From Monoraphidium neglectum (Eukaryota > Chlorophyta > Chlorophyceae > Sphaeropleales > Selenastraceae): a stretch of 15,325 bases of DNA. The notes beneath the pieces are model-generated. The model ran no database searches, was not told the DNA's origin, and worked only from the letters and a program-made list of their open reading frames with translations. The translations under genes and the position numbers were made by a program. The stretch lies in the NCBI RefSeq assembly GCF_000611645.1, contig NW_014012349.1, positions 1 to 15,325 of the forward strand. Reading direction: 5' to 3'. This document shows, one piece after another, positions 1 to 9,034 of this stretch; within the stretch, counting starts at the first letter, position 1; the number at the start of each line of letters is the position of its first letter.

Positions 1-180
1 GAGCAAGCAGGAGTTGAGGGGTACGGGTTCAGGGGTCAGCCAGGGCGGGTGCGGCACGCATGACACGCAATCGCAGGTCAGTGCTCCAAGCTGCACAAGT
101 GCAAAGGCGGGCATCCGGCTGCACGTAGCCGGCTCGGGGATGTCGAACAACATCCGCAGCGCCTGCGGCCGGCCTCTTAC

Positions 181-2160
181 CGCGCGGCACGCCTCCTCTG
201 TGCTCTCGTGGCGGCCCACAATGTCCACCGCCTCCTGGCTGCTGACAAATTCCCACACGCCGTCTGAGGGAGCAGCAAGGACCCAGCCATACGTAGCGGC
301 TCCCACAGGCAGGGACAGGGTAGCAGCAGGGTCCAGCAGGCAGCCCCCAGCGGTCGAAGCAGAGCAGCTGCTTCATTCTTCTTCAGAATATTTCTCCGGC
401 AGTCGTGTATTGCGTTCGCCGCGCGCCCCGCCCCTTTCCGGCTGGCTAGCAGGCGGGCCCAGGGTTTCCAGCTCACCCGAGGCCAGCACGATGAACACGT
501 CACGAGGTGTCAGCGTCAGCTCGCAGCACTCTGGCTCAGACGACACCCCCACCTGGGGTTGCAGAGTGCAATGCCGCGCGTGAAGGCGTGGCGCGCAGCG
601 AGGCCGGCCAGGTCGCAGGAGAGCAGCCGACCCTTGGGCTGCCGGAGGCGCTCCGGCTGCGCCCCCATGAAAGATTGTGCAGCGTGAATCGTGACGCCCC
701 AAGCAAGGATGCTGCCGCAGCCCTCTCCGGCCCCAGCATCCACGAACGAGCAACACGAGAGTGAGGCGCAGGCAGCAGGGTGGGAGGCAGCACACCTGGT
801 GCGCCAGCTGGTCCCCCAGCGCGCGGCTCATGGCCAGGCCGGGCACCCAGGCGTACTGCAGCCACACGCGGAAGGGGCCCACTGGCGCGCCCGCCTCGTC
901 CACCAGCCTTTATGGGATGAGGGGGGGGTGGGCGTGTCGTCAACGACGAATCGGGTTTTGCGCAGGGGTTTCCGCAGGCCCCCCTTAAAGCCGCCGCGAG
1001 CAAGAGGGCAGCGCTGCTGCCGGCAGTGGCGCGATTGCATGCCGCATCGGGAGCGCGCGGGCCGGCACGCGGCCGGGGAGTCTGCGGCCGCACCTCTCCA
1101 CGCGCCCCTGGCTGCGCAGGATGCGCTCCTTCTCCCGCGGGTTGGTGGGCTTGTGGTCCGCGGTCAGCTCCACCGCCTCCAGGCGCCCGCCAGACGGCGC
1201 CGCGCGGCCCAGCACGCAGCGCGAGTCGCCCACCCAGGCCGTGGTCAGCTGGAAGCCCTGCGGGGGCGGCGGCCGCGCAGAGGGAGGGAGGATGCCGCCG
1301 CCGGGAGGAGGGTGCACCCAATGGGGTGGTCTCAGGTGCGGGAGCCTCATGTGAGGGGCGATGTGGTGATTCACCGCCGCCAGATCGCGCGCAGGCCGCC
1401 CCACAACCCCAGAGGATCGCGGGCGCCTTGCACCCGTGCCCACGCCGGGCCGCCGGGCCGCCCGGGCCGCCCTCCGAAAAGTGCCCTCCAACCCGCCCCG
1501 CCTCCGCGCGCACCCGAACGTGTGCGACCACGCATGTTGAGCCGCTGAACTCCACGTCGACGCGGCTGGCCCCCAGCCGCGCGTCAACCTCCAGGAAGCC
1601 CTCCGCCAGGGCGCGCGGCGGGGGCGCGCCGGACGCGAGGCGGTTGGCCAGGAGGACGGGCAGGTTTTGCTTCACGAATGCAGACACCAGGTGGCCTGGC
1701 GGGTGCGATGGGTGCATGGAGGGGCGCCAGGTGTTTGGGGGGCGACGGGCGCGGATCGTGAGGGTGGCTGCTGAGGGGGATCGCCGTTTGCCTTGGAGGG
1801 CGGGGCCGAGACCGCGGCTCGGGGGCCGCGCAACAGCCCCATGCGTACGACGGGGCGCGTTCAACCAAGTGCCATATGACACATGCGTGGCGCACCCTGG
1901 GGCCCGTGGCCGTCCATGGTGCCAAAGAGGCTCTCCTCCTCACTGACAAACTTCTCAAACGCAAAGCAGCTGTCCTGATTGGTCTTCTTGTAGGCGGGCT
2001 CGCAGCCTGCGCGGCTCATGCAAGCGACGGACATGCCCACGGCGCGCTGCGAGCGCGGCGCCGCATGCGCGCCGCATGGGGGCGGGGCGTGAGCGGCCTC
2101 GGCCGCGTCCCCGTCGGCGCCGCAGGGGTCTTCCTCGAGCCCGCTGCCCATGTTGGCCAT
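181..2160 (-). CDS. PP2C-family Ser/Thr protein phosphatase, C-terminus beyond the left edge
   Basis: Metal-dependent (Mg/Mn) PPM/PP2C phosphatase. Exons, all GT-AG with matching phases: 2160-1896, 1695-1514, 1257-1094, 907-796, 552-477 and 263-181, giving 294 residues. Visible motifs are TNQD (60-63), FGTMDGHGPQG (79-89, metal-binding Asp83), FSGSTC, AWVGDSR (156-162), TADHKPTNPREKERI, PGLAMSRALGD (226-236, Asp236) and the split IVLASDGVWEF (Asp267). The three Asp positions typical of the two-metal centre are present, so the enzyme is probably active. RVWL before PGLAMSR resembles the plant/algal PP2C subgroup. A donor GTAAGA at 180 follows the last exon; the expected final helix and DDITVV-type strand must lie beyond position 1. 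The start at 2160 is conservative: an in-frame TGA lies at 2190-2188, and a second ATG at 2151 would give an MGSG start. The true start may lie further upstream through splicing. The family is near certain; the substrate is unknown. Confidence 0.92.
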
Positions 2161-2510
2161 CACATCCTTCTGTGGTGTGTTGTTTGATCAAGCCCAGGCC
2201 GCAAACGTCGGTCAATGGGAGTGTTGCTATCATGCGGCCGCGAGCGAGGTGGATCCTGGTTGGCAGCGCACACGGACGGTCACCCCTGTTGTTGCCGCTC
2301 TTTGTCTGCGGCACGGCGCGCTGCTAGGATAGCACGGCAACAGGCCTTGCTGCCGCTGTGTGGCGCTTCGACGCATAGTAACAACGCAGCTTCAACGCTG
2401 CATCTCATGGCACTGATGGTTGCCCCGCCGGGACGAGGGAATCCAGTCGAAAACAGCGGCGCCCTGCTCTTGACCGCGCCCCAACGTCAGCCATGCAGCC
2501 AGCGCCTCAC

Positions 2511-3077
2511 CTCGTTTGTGACGAAGGACAGCCGCCGCGAGCGCGTGCCGCTGTTGCGCGCCAGGACTTGCTTGGAAGTTACGGGCTGCTCGCCAGCCGC
2601 GGGCGACGCGGGCGCCCTGCGCGCAGCGCCGCTGCCCTCCAGGCCGCCACTCCCATCCAGGCCACCACCACCGCCGCCACCCCCACCGCCGCCGCCACCG
2701 CCTCCACCACCCGTCCGAGCAGCCCCAGCATGTGCTGTGATTGCTGTGGTAGGGTTCCGGGAGGAGCGTGGCTGCCCCTGTGGATGGACCAAGGGAGGCT
2801 AAGGCAGTCGGACAGTGTGACACCGAGAAGCTGCGTGCTCCATTCAAACTTCACCAGGCGAGCCATGCGATGCGGTCTGTGCTGGATCTTTTACCTTTGC
2901 CTCCGCATGTATGTGCACGGAGAGCCGCCGGGCGCGCGTCGAAGAGCTCTTGTCGGGCGCTGCGAGCCGCGTCACAGCATCGTTGAGCGCTCGGTCAGTG
3001 GCGGGTGCGCGGCTCGGCCTCCCATGACGCCCCCATTCCAGATAAATCCGCACGCTGTTTGGTGCAATATGGCTTCC
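2511..3077 (-). CDS. Probable upstream N-terminal exons of the PP2C gene, with a poly-Gly tract
   Basis: Two candidate exons lie upstream on the same strand. Exon 2734-2511 (74 codons plus two bases) carries 17 Gly codons, then a basic Ser-containing stretch ending RRLSFVTNE. It stops at a textbook GAG|GTGAGG donor. Joining to an acceptor CACAG at 2171-2170 continues in phase 0 as KDV followed by MANMGSG, the start of the phosphatase exon. The preceding exon ends at 2855 (CCTG|GTGAAG, phase 1) and fits the phase of 2734; it contains RARRLSVHIHAEAKVKD. Its frame is open back to a TGA at 3080-3078 but holds no ATG, so either another 5' exon exists or this region is untranslated leader and translation starts at 2160. 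Third positions are strongly G/C, which favours coding. The RRLS sequences resemble basophilic kinase sites (inference). Confidence 0.45.
2661..2711 (-). repeat. GGN codon tract, 17 Gly
   Basis: Seventeen consecutive Gly codons (GGT, GGC, GGA and GGG mixed) on the minus strand, in the frame of the probable upstream PP2C exon. Codon mixing shows it is not a pure recent microsatellite and suggests selection or age as an amino-acid tract. Read on the plus strand it is a CCACCACCGCC-like run. Confidence 0.85.
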
Positions 3078-4057
3078 TCATGAGCCCGCAAGCTCACATG
3101 GGGCAGCAGTTGCCCAGACTGTCGATTGCGTGTGGCGGATTCTACCCCGCAACCCAGCTCCACAAGGCCGTGATCAGCAATACAAGCTCACGTGCGATCA
3201 ACTCCTCTTGCGTGCCCGCCGTGAGCTTGCTGCTCGCACAGCCCCCCATGTTTGAGCAGACCTGAGGTGGCTTTGCGATCTTTTTTATGTATGACTTGTG
3301 ATTGAATAACACCAACTCCAGAAAATGGATGTGGATCAGGGCCGGGGTCGTCGGGAGGGACGGTCAGCTTCGGCGGAATTGACTTTTGAGAAAAATCCTC
3401 GTGTTGGCGTGATTTGTGTTCATTCACCGTCGCAATCACACAATATGTTTTGCGGATCGTGAAGTTTGAATTCGGCTGGTTGGCCAGTGACGCGCAGCGC
3501 ACACGAGCACAGCAGAGCGCTGTGTTTAGTGTCCGAAGTCAACCATGCGGCGCATTGCGCGCCAATGACATGTTGTCGCATGGTTATAATTGGGCAACCG
3601 AGGCCTGAACACTTGTGTTCAAGAAGCATGGCAGTGACATGATGAACTGGATTGATCGCGTGCACATTCCACCCTTGCTTGTGCACTTGCTTCAAACGCG
3701 CCCGCCCAAGTCAGCAGCCATTCAGGCCACAACGAGCCCAGTCTTGGCCTGGTAACGCCCTGAGATACGATACTAGATGCTGTACAGCTGACAGTGTCGT
3801 TCATGCGTTTGAACATGTGGAAGAATGGACACGTTGGGCTGATGGCACAACACATCAACAAGAGCCCAGGATCAGCCCCCCCCCCCTGCTGTTCGCATGC
3901 AGCATAGCACGCATGCGAAACGATTCTGCGATGGTTTATGATATGAAATCGCGGTTGGCGAGGGCCTAGCAAAAGATTTCCATGTACACATCAATGCGCT
4001 GCTAGCGGTCTCTGATCTACATCTGACTCTTTTCAAGCGCCCACGCAGCAGCCGACC
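3078..4057. other. Divergent intergenic region, no convincing gene
   Basis: It separates the minus-strand PP2C gene from the plus-strand gene at 4058 and probably holds both promoters and 5' leaders. It is visibly more AT-rich than the flanks, for example a T run at 3281-3286 and AT-rich stretches at 3290-3320 and 3410-3475, and it has an 11-base C run at 3876-3886. Short ORFs occur in several frames (for example minus 3502-3188), but their codon use is unbiased and I recognise no domain. A short 5' exon of the PP2C gene could hide here. I cannot place a TATA box or initiator with confidence. Confidence 0.5.
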
Positions 4058-5631
4058 ATGCAGCATTATCGAAAACTATGTGGAATCAGGAGTCATCCAT
4101 GGCGTCATGTCTGCTCGCATATCGCAGCGCCGCGATTTGCCGTCGCTTCCGTCGCTGCACTCACCGGCGTCAACTCGGCGCGAACAGCGTCAAAGAGCTG
4201 CGCCATTGAACACAGCCGCAGGGCCACAGCGCGCGACGTTCTGCACACCATGCTCAAGGCGCCTGTGCACGTGACACACGGGGTGTGCCATGGTGCGGCA
4301 GGCGGGAAATCTGAGCACTCGGATGCCGCAGAACTCGCCGATTGCATCCACATGCTGGAATGCCCACAGCCGCCGCCCGCATGGTGGCAGCTGGCAAACG
4401 CCGTGGCCGAGCGCGGGCTGCATGGTTTGCGGGAGGCGCTGGCACCCGAGCTGGTAGTGCTGCCACAAGAGGGATGCGCAGGTGTGTGCCGCCTAGGTTG
4501 CCACGCAGTGGTGGCCGCATGCATGGATGTTCGGGCCGAGACAGCGTGCAGCGTGCATGCACCGTATGCTGGTGGGATTGTTGCTGTACTGCAGCAGTAG
4601 CAAGCGCCTGCGCCAAGTGCAAACTTTGCACTTCCTTGCTGCGATGCAGCTCAACTCGCCCATTGCAGAGGTGTTCTGCAGTGGCCACCGCGTTTCAGAC
4701 TCTCCCATGCTCGCCCACTTTCCCACTGCCAGGCTGCCTCCTACCACGACGCCCCTGGGTGCATGTGCTGCGCGATGGCGAGGTTGCCCGCTTCTTATCT
4801 GCTATCTTCTCTGCCGCAGCCGACCCTGTGGTTTGGCGCTCATCGCGTGGCCTCTTGGGCGCCCTTCCACCCTCACTTTCGCGCCATGACCTGTTCCACG
4901 GCCATCTCTTTGTGACTGGCGGCAGCAGTGGTGATGGCGAGGTTGAGGGGGGCGGGGCGAGTTCGGTAGTGACCGGCGGAAGCGGCGGCTTGGGCGTGCT
5001 GCTCCACGCATGCGAGTACCCGCAATTCGACCCTGTGGCCTTTCCCTACCAGCTTGGCTACTGCCAGCGAGACAGCACCTTGAAATATGAGCCGCGCGCC
5101 ATGGACCTCCGAAATATTGTGTTTTACGAGGTGAGGGCATATTGGGGGGTGTCAGGGCCAGACATTGCGTGACTTTAGGAGGCCGCCCGACACGGATTGA
5201 CGTCACAACACACTCTGCAACAGCGCCTGCTGGCAAGCTTCCAGCTTGACCTTGGCTGAAGTCCCGGGGCCTTATCCTCTCGCGCTTGTGTCCAACAATT
5301 CACAGGGCCGCCTGGCCGTGCTGGATGTTGGAGAGGCCAGCCCCCTCCACTGGTCGCTGCTGCATGACGGCACGCGCCCCCTGCGGACTGTGTACGAGGA
5401 GGATTTTGGGCGCGAGGTAGCCGACGTGCTGTTCCTGCCAGAACGCCCGGCCCACGGACGCGTAGCGGCAGGAGGCAATGAGGAGTGTGGTGGGGCCAGC
5501 AGCAGGGGGCCGTGCGCCACGAGGGCAGATCACAGCAGCACGAGAGAAGGTGGGGCGATTGGCAGCAGCTGCAGCGACGGGCAGCAGGACTGGAGTGACA
5601 ACAACAGCAGCAGCTTCAACAGCAGCAGCTT

Positions 5632-5666
<35 letters not shown>

Positions 5667-5869
5667 CATTGAGCGCAGGAAGTGCAGCCAGCAGCCGTAG
5701 TCGGGGCCTGGGCAGTGCTTCGCTGCAGGCACAGCCATCTAGCACGCACGCCATACTGGGCACCGTGCTGAACGGTCAAGAGCAGGACAGTGCACAGCAG
5801 CAGGTGAAGGATACTGTGTTCAAGTTTGGCCGGCCGCGCGGCTGCTGCGGCGTGTACATCAGCTATTGA
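4058..5869 (+). CDS. Unrecognised protein, three exons, with poly-Ser insert
   Basis: Exons are 4058-4481 (donor CAG|GTGTGT), 4733-5130 (acceptor TGCCAG, donor GAG|GTGAGG) and, preserving phase, 5306-5869, about 461 residues. Exon 1 starts with a Ser/Arg/Ala-rich stretch that could be an organelle-targeting peptide, then an ordered-looking part (ADCIHMLECPQPPPAWWQL, residues about 105-125). Exon 2 contains HVLRDGEVARFLSAIF, a Gly/Ser linker (about 205-235) and CEYPQFDPVAFPYQLGYCQR followed by AMDLRNIVFYE. Exon 3 contains GRLAVLDVGEASPLHW, LLHDGTRPLRTVYEEDFG, EVADVLFLP, a long Ser/Asn tract, and the compact end KFGRPRGCCGVYISY just before TGA. These Trp/Tyr/Cys/Gly-rich blocks look like a conserved globular domain split by low complexity, but I do not recognise the family and assign no function. 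The start of exon 3 is uncertain: coding-like sequence extends upstream (from about 5246) in a phase the exon 2 donor does not support. Gene existence is likely; details are less sure. Confidence 0.65.
5636..5665 (+). repeat. (AGC)10 triplet tract encoding Ser
   Basis: Ten perfect AGC units, read as Ser in exon 3 of the 4058-5869 gene. Two AGC-rich copies each ending in TTCAAC (about 5607-5635) precede it and give an SSSFNSSSFN pattern, so the tract appears to have grown by slippage and short duplication. The insert lies between the conserved-looking EVADVLFLP block and the C-terminal GRPRGCCGVYISY block. Confidence 0.9.
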
Positions 5870-6659
5870 GAACTCGAGTGTGGCGAAAGACTGTCAGCCA
5901 GCAGCGTGCCGGCACTGCCCTGCGCAATTCGACTTACCACCTTTGGTTGGTGGTTATGCGTTAGTCCGCTTGCCCACTGCGTGCTTCCTTCTATCTCCTC
6001 TGGACGGTTTGGTGTTGCTCTTGTAGGTCTGCAAGCTCGCAAGCATTTGGGAGGGGCAGCACTGGCGAGGGCCCTGCTGTAGATACCAGTGTCTTGGATT
6101 TGTACATTGTCACATGTATCGTGTGAAGTGTCTCGAGTCCATTGTTGTTGTTCACACAATCTGGGAGCTTTTGGCAGCAAGCAAAGTACTTTGACAGGGG
6201 CTTGGCCGCTTGCGCTGGTTGGTGCGCAGCAGCTTGGTTCATTGGTCGCAGCGAATGGTTGCGCAGCGCCGGGTGGTGTACCAGATCAATACCCCCAGCA
6301 CTATTGACAATTGAAATATGTTAAACCTTTTTGTTTGGCATGATCACTTCCACGGTTGCACAAGGCGCAAATCATCATAACAGCAGCTCGGCCCGGAGCG
6401 TGGAGCCCGCAGTCAAGCTGGAAATCAATAGCTTCAGATAATTCATCTTGGTGAGAAATCTCGTGTCACGTCGCTCGCCGCGCCACCCAGCGGCCCTCCT
6501 GCAACCCGTCGAGAACCGCCACGACGCCCGCACCCTCCTCCGCGCACGCCGTTTTATGAAACAGGCCAACATCAACACTGCAGTCACAAATAACTTGCGG
6601 GCAGCCGCCCTAGCCGCGCACCACGGCGGGCACCTGATGCCCCGCAGCGGCTGGCCCGC
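5870..6659. other. Intergenic region between two plus-strand genes
   Basis: It should contain the 3' UTR of the 4058-5869 gene and the promoter and 5' leader of the PKD gene. I found no exact TGTAA, the usual chlorophyte polyadenylation signal; near matches TGTAG (6022, 6078), TGTAC (6101) and TGTAT (6115) occur. AT-rich stretches at 6300-6335 (including AATATGTTAAACC) may mark a promoter-proximal region. A small plus-strand ORF, 6448-6699, overlaps the PKD start in another frame and shows no recognisable domain. Confidence 0.5.
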
Positions 6660-8947
6660 ATGCGTCGTTTGTCATGCCGTCGAGCGTGCCAGCTGCTAGG
6701 ATGGACGCTAGCAGCAGTGATTCTGGCTTCAGGGACCGCACCGGCGGCTGAGGCTCAGCTCTGGGGCGCAAAGGGCCGACCGACGCCTCACCCAGCTGAG
6801 AACGCCGCCCCTGCTGCGGGCAGCAATAGCACTGTAGAAGCGCCGCCGCCAGCGGGCCTGCCAGACACAGAGCATTACGAAGACGCCAGCCTAGACTATT
6901 CAGGGGATGCGCACGCAACCGGCAGCACGCACAAGTACACTGACGGCTACGGCGATGACGACCACGCCGAGCGCCCCCCGCCGCCGCCGCCGCTGCCACC
7001 GAGCGACGACGGCTCGCAGCCAGCCGCGTTCGCGTCTGGCGGTGGCGAGCCCCTTGTGACTCCACTCGGTGGGGGTCTGGCAGGCAGGGCACCCATCATC
7101 AACAACCCGGGGCTGATCACGCCGCTCGGCAGCCAGGCAGTCGCCAGCACACAGGACAACGGCGCAGACGAGCCTGCAGGGGCAGACAGCAGCGTAAACA
7201 GCCCCAGAGGCAGCGGATCAGGCAGCGGCACTGGCAAGAGCAGGACCAGAAGCGGCGTGAGCGGCGGGCACGGAGGTTTTGGCGTGCCGTGGGGCGCCAG
7301 ACGGCCAAGGGATTTTGGCGAGAGTGGCGGCGGCGGCGGCGGCGGCGGCAGCAGCAGCAGCGGCGGCGGCAGCGACGAACCTGCCAGCGAGCAAGTCCCA
7401 AAGGGCTTCGAGGATAGCAGAGCGGCTCATGGCCGTCGCGCTGAGGTCCCCTCTGAGGAGCCCCTGGTGGTGGTGACACCCATCAGTGCCAGCACCACTG
7501 GCGGTGCTGACGCCAAGGCCGCAGCGCCACCGCAGCAGCGACCGCTGGTGACGCCTGAGCCGCACTCGAAGCGGCCGCAGGCGATCGTGGTTCAGCCGCT
7601 GCCCGGCGCAGAGGACGACGATACTGCGCCTGTCATTGTATCACCCCTGTCCAACGCCTTGTCAATCACGCCCACAGTGACAGTCATCCACGCCTCCCCT
7701 CCACGTCCGAGCCCCCCGCCGCCGCCGTCGCCGCCGCCGCCCCCCATGCGGCCGCCGCCGCCGCCGGCAACGATCGCGCGCCTGTCGGTCTTGAGCAACG
7801 GCGTCCCAGGGGCCGTGCTCCGCGCGCGCAGCGGCGAGCTGACGCCGGTCACCTTTGACGGCTCCAACAGCAGCAACGCGGACGCATACATGTGGACCGT
7901 CTCGCAGATCCGGCCCACCACGCAGCTTGTGGACCTGGGGCTCCCGTTCCCCGAGCCCGCGTCCTTCGAGGTGCTCCTCGGCAGCGGCGAGTACCTGGCC
8001 ATGCTGCGCGTGGCCGGCCCCTACGGCCAGCACACCCAGCAGACACTGGTCGTCGTCCACAAGAACAACATCCCCGTCGCAAACGCCGGCGGCCCCTACA
8101 CCGGCTACGTCGGGCGGCCCGTCAAGGTCAGTGCAGAGCGCAGCGCAGACGCCGACAAGGACCCCTTGAAGTTCCATTGGACCCTCGGACTGGCCGACAG
8201 CGACAACTCGATCGCCGAGGTCTACGACATGGACACGAGCTTTACCGTGAACCGTGTCGGCGAGTATGTGCTGACGCTGGAGGTTGACGACGGCCGCGGC
8301 GGCGTCAGCGCGACGCAGACAGACCTGCTCGTGCTGCCGGCGTCGTACGCGCCGCCGCTGACGGGCGTGACGGCGGCGAGCAACGGCGGCTCCAGCGGCA
8401 GTGGTGTCGTCCAGGTGGCTGCGGAGGCGGCGCCGCCGATGCTGCCCCCTGCGGTTGCTGTCAGCCGCCCGGCCCTTGGTGGCGCGCCGGTGCTGGGGCA
8501 GGGCCCGCTCACGCTGCGGCTCCCGGGCCACCGCCAGCAGCAGCAACAGCAGCAGCAGCAGCAGGGCGTCTTGTCAGCCACCACTCTTACAGCCCAGCCG
8601 CTGGGCCAGGCTTCTGTGGTCCACCCCTCAAGGGCATCATGGCCAGAGATCAACCCCCGCCCTGTCATCTATCCGTCCCAGATGGGCATGCGGCAGACGC
8701 AAGGGCAGCAACAGCAAGGCCTTCAACAGGTGTCGAGCATTGTCACGCCGCTGTACGCACCGCCAAACCAAGCCCAGGTGCTGAGCAGCTACCAGCCCAG
8801 GGGGCCCTTCACAACCGCGGCAGTGGGCCCCACCACTGCCGCCATCCAGGCATCGGCGGTTGATCCCTCCACCCGGGTTGTTGATGCGATACCTGACGAC
8901 TCAGCACCGCCTATAGTCGTTGCTGCCGCGGCTCCAAATTATGCGTT

Positions 8948-9034
<87 letters not shown>

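Noticed and set aside
1..180. Open minus-strand frame (ALRMLFDIPEPATC) after the acceptor-like CAG near 163
   Set aside because: It is in phase with the last PP2C exon but does not resemble the PP2C C-terminus (LVEEA helix and DDITVV strand). I consider this intron sequence, with the next exon beyond the edge.
536..1882. Continuous 448-codon minus-strand ORF
   Set aside because: Only part of it (the 1695-1514 exon) is real protein; the rest reads through PP2C introns and exons in the wrong frame, giving Arg/Pro/Ala-rich noise. The spliced model recovers all PP2C motifs.
691..1946. Long plus-strand ORFs antisense to the PP2C gene (691-1548, 1026-1946)
   Set aside because: They are antisense shadows of GC-rich coding DNA, with Arg/Pro/Ala/Gly-rich content and no recognisable domain.
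3188..3502. Minus-strand ORF of 104 codons in the divergent intergenic region
   Set aside because: Unbiased codon use in AT-richer DNA, no domain, and no splice connection found to the PP2C exons. It could be leader sequence but is not supported as a gene.
7662..8546. 294-codon minus-strand ORF inside the PKD gene
   Set aside because: It is complementary to high-GC3 PKD codons; the His/Arg/Val-rich sequence has no motif, and the sense strand clearly encodes PKD modules.
8949..9032. CAG array considered as a CRISPR or satellite array
   Set aside because: It is a pure triplet microsatellite in an open reading frame, without spacers.
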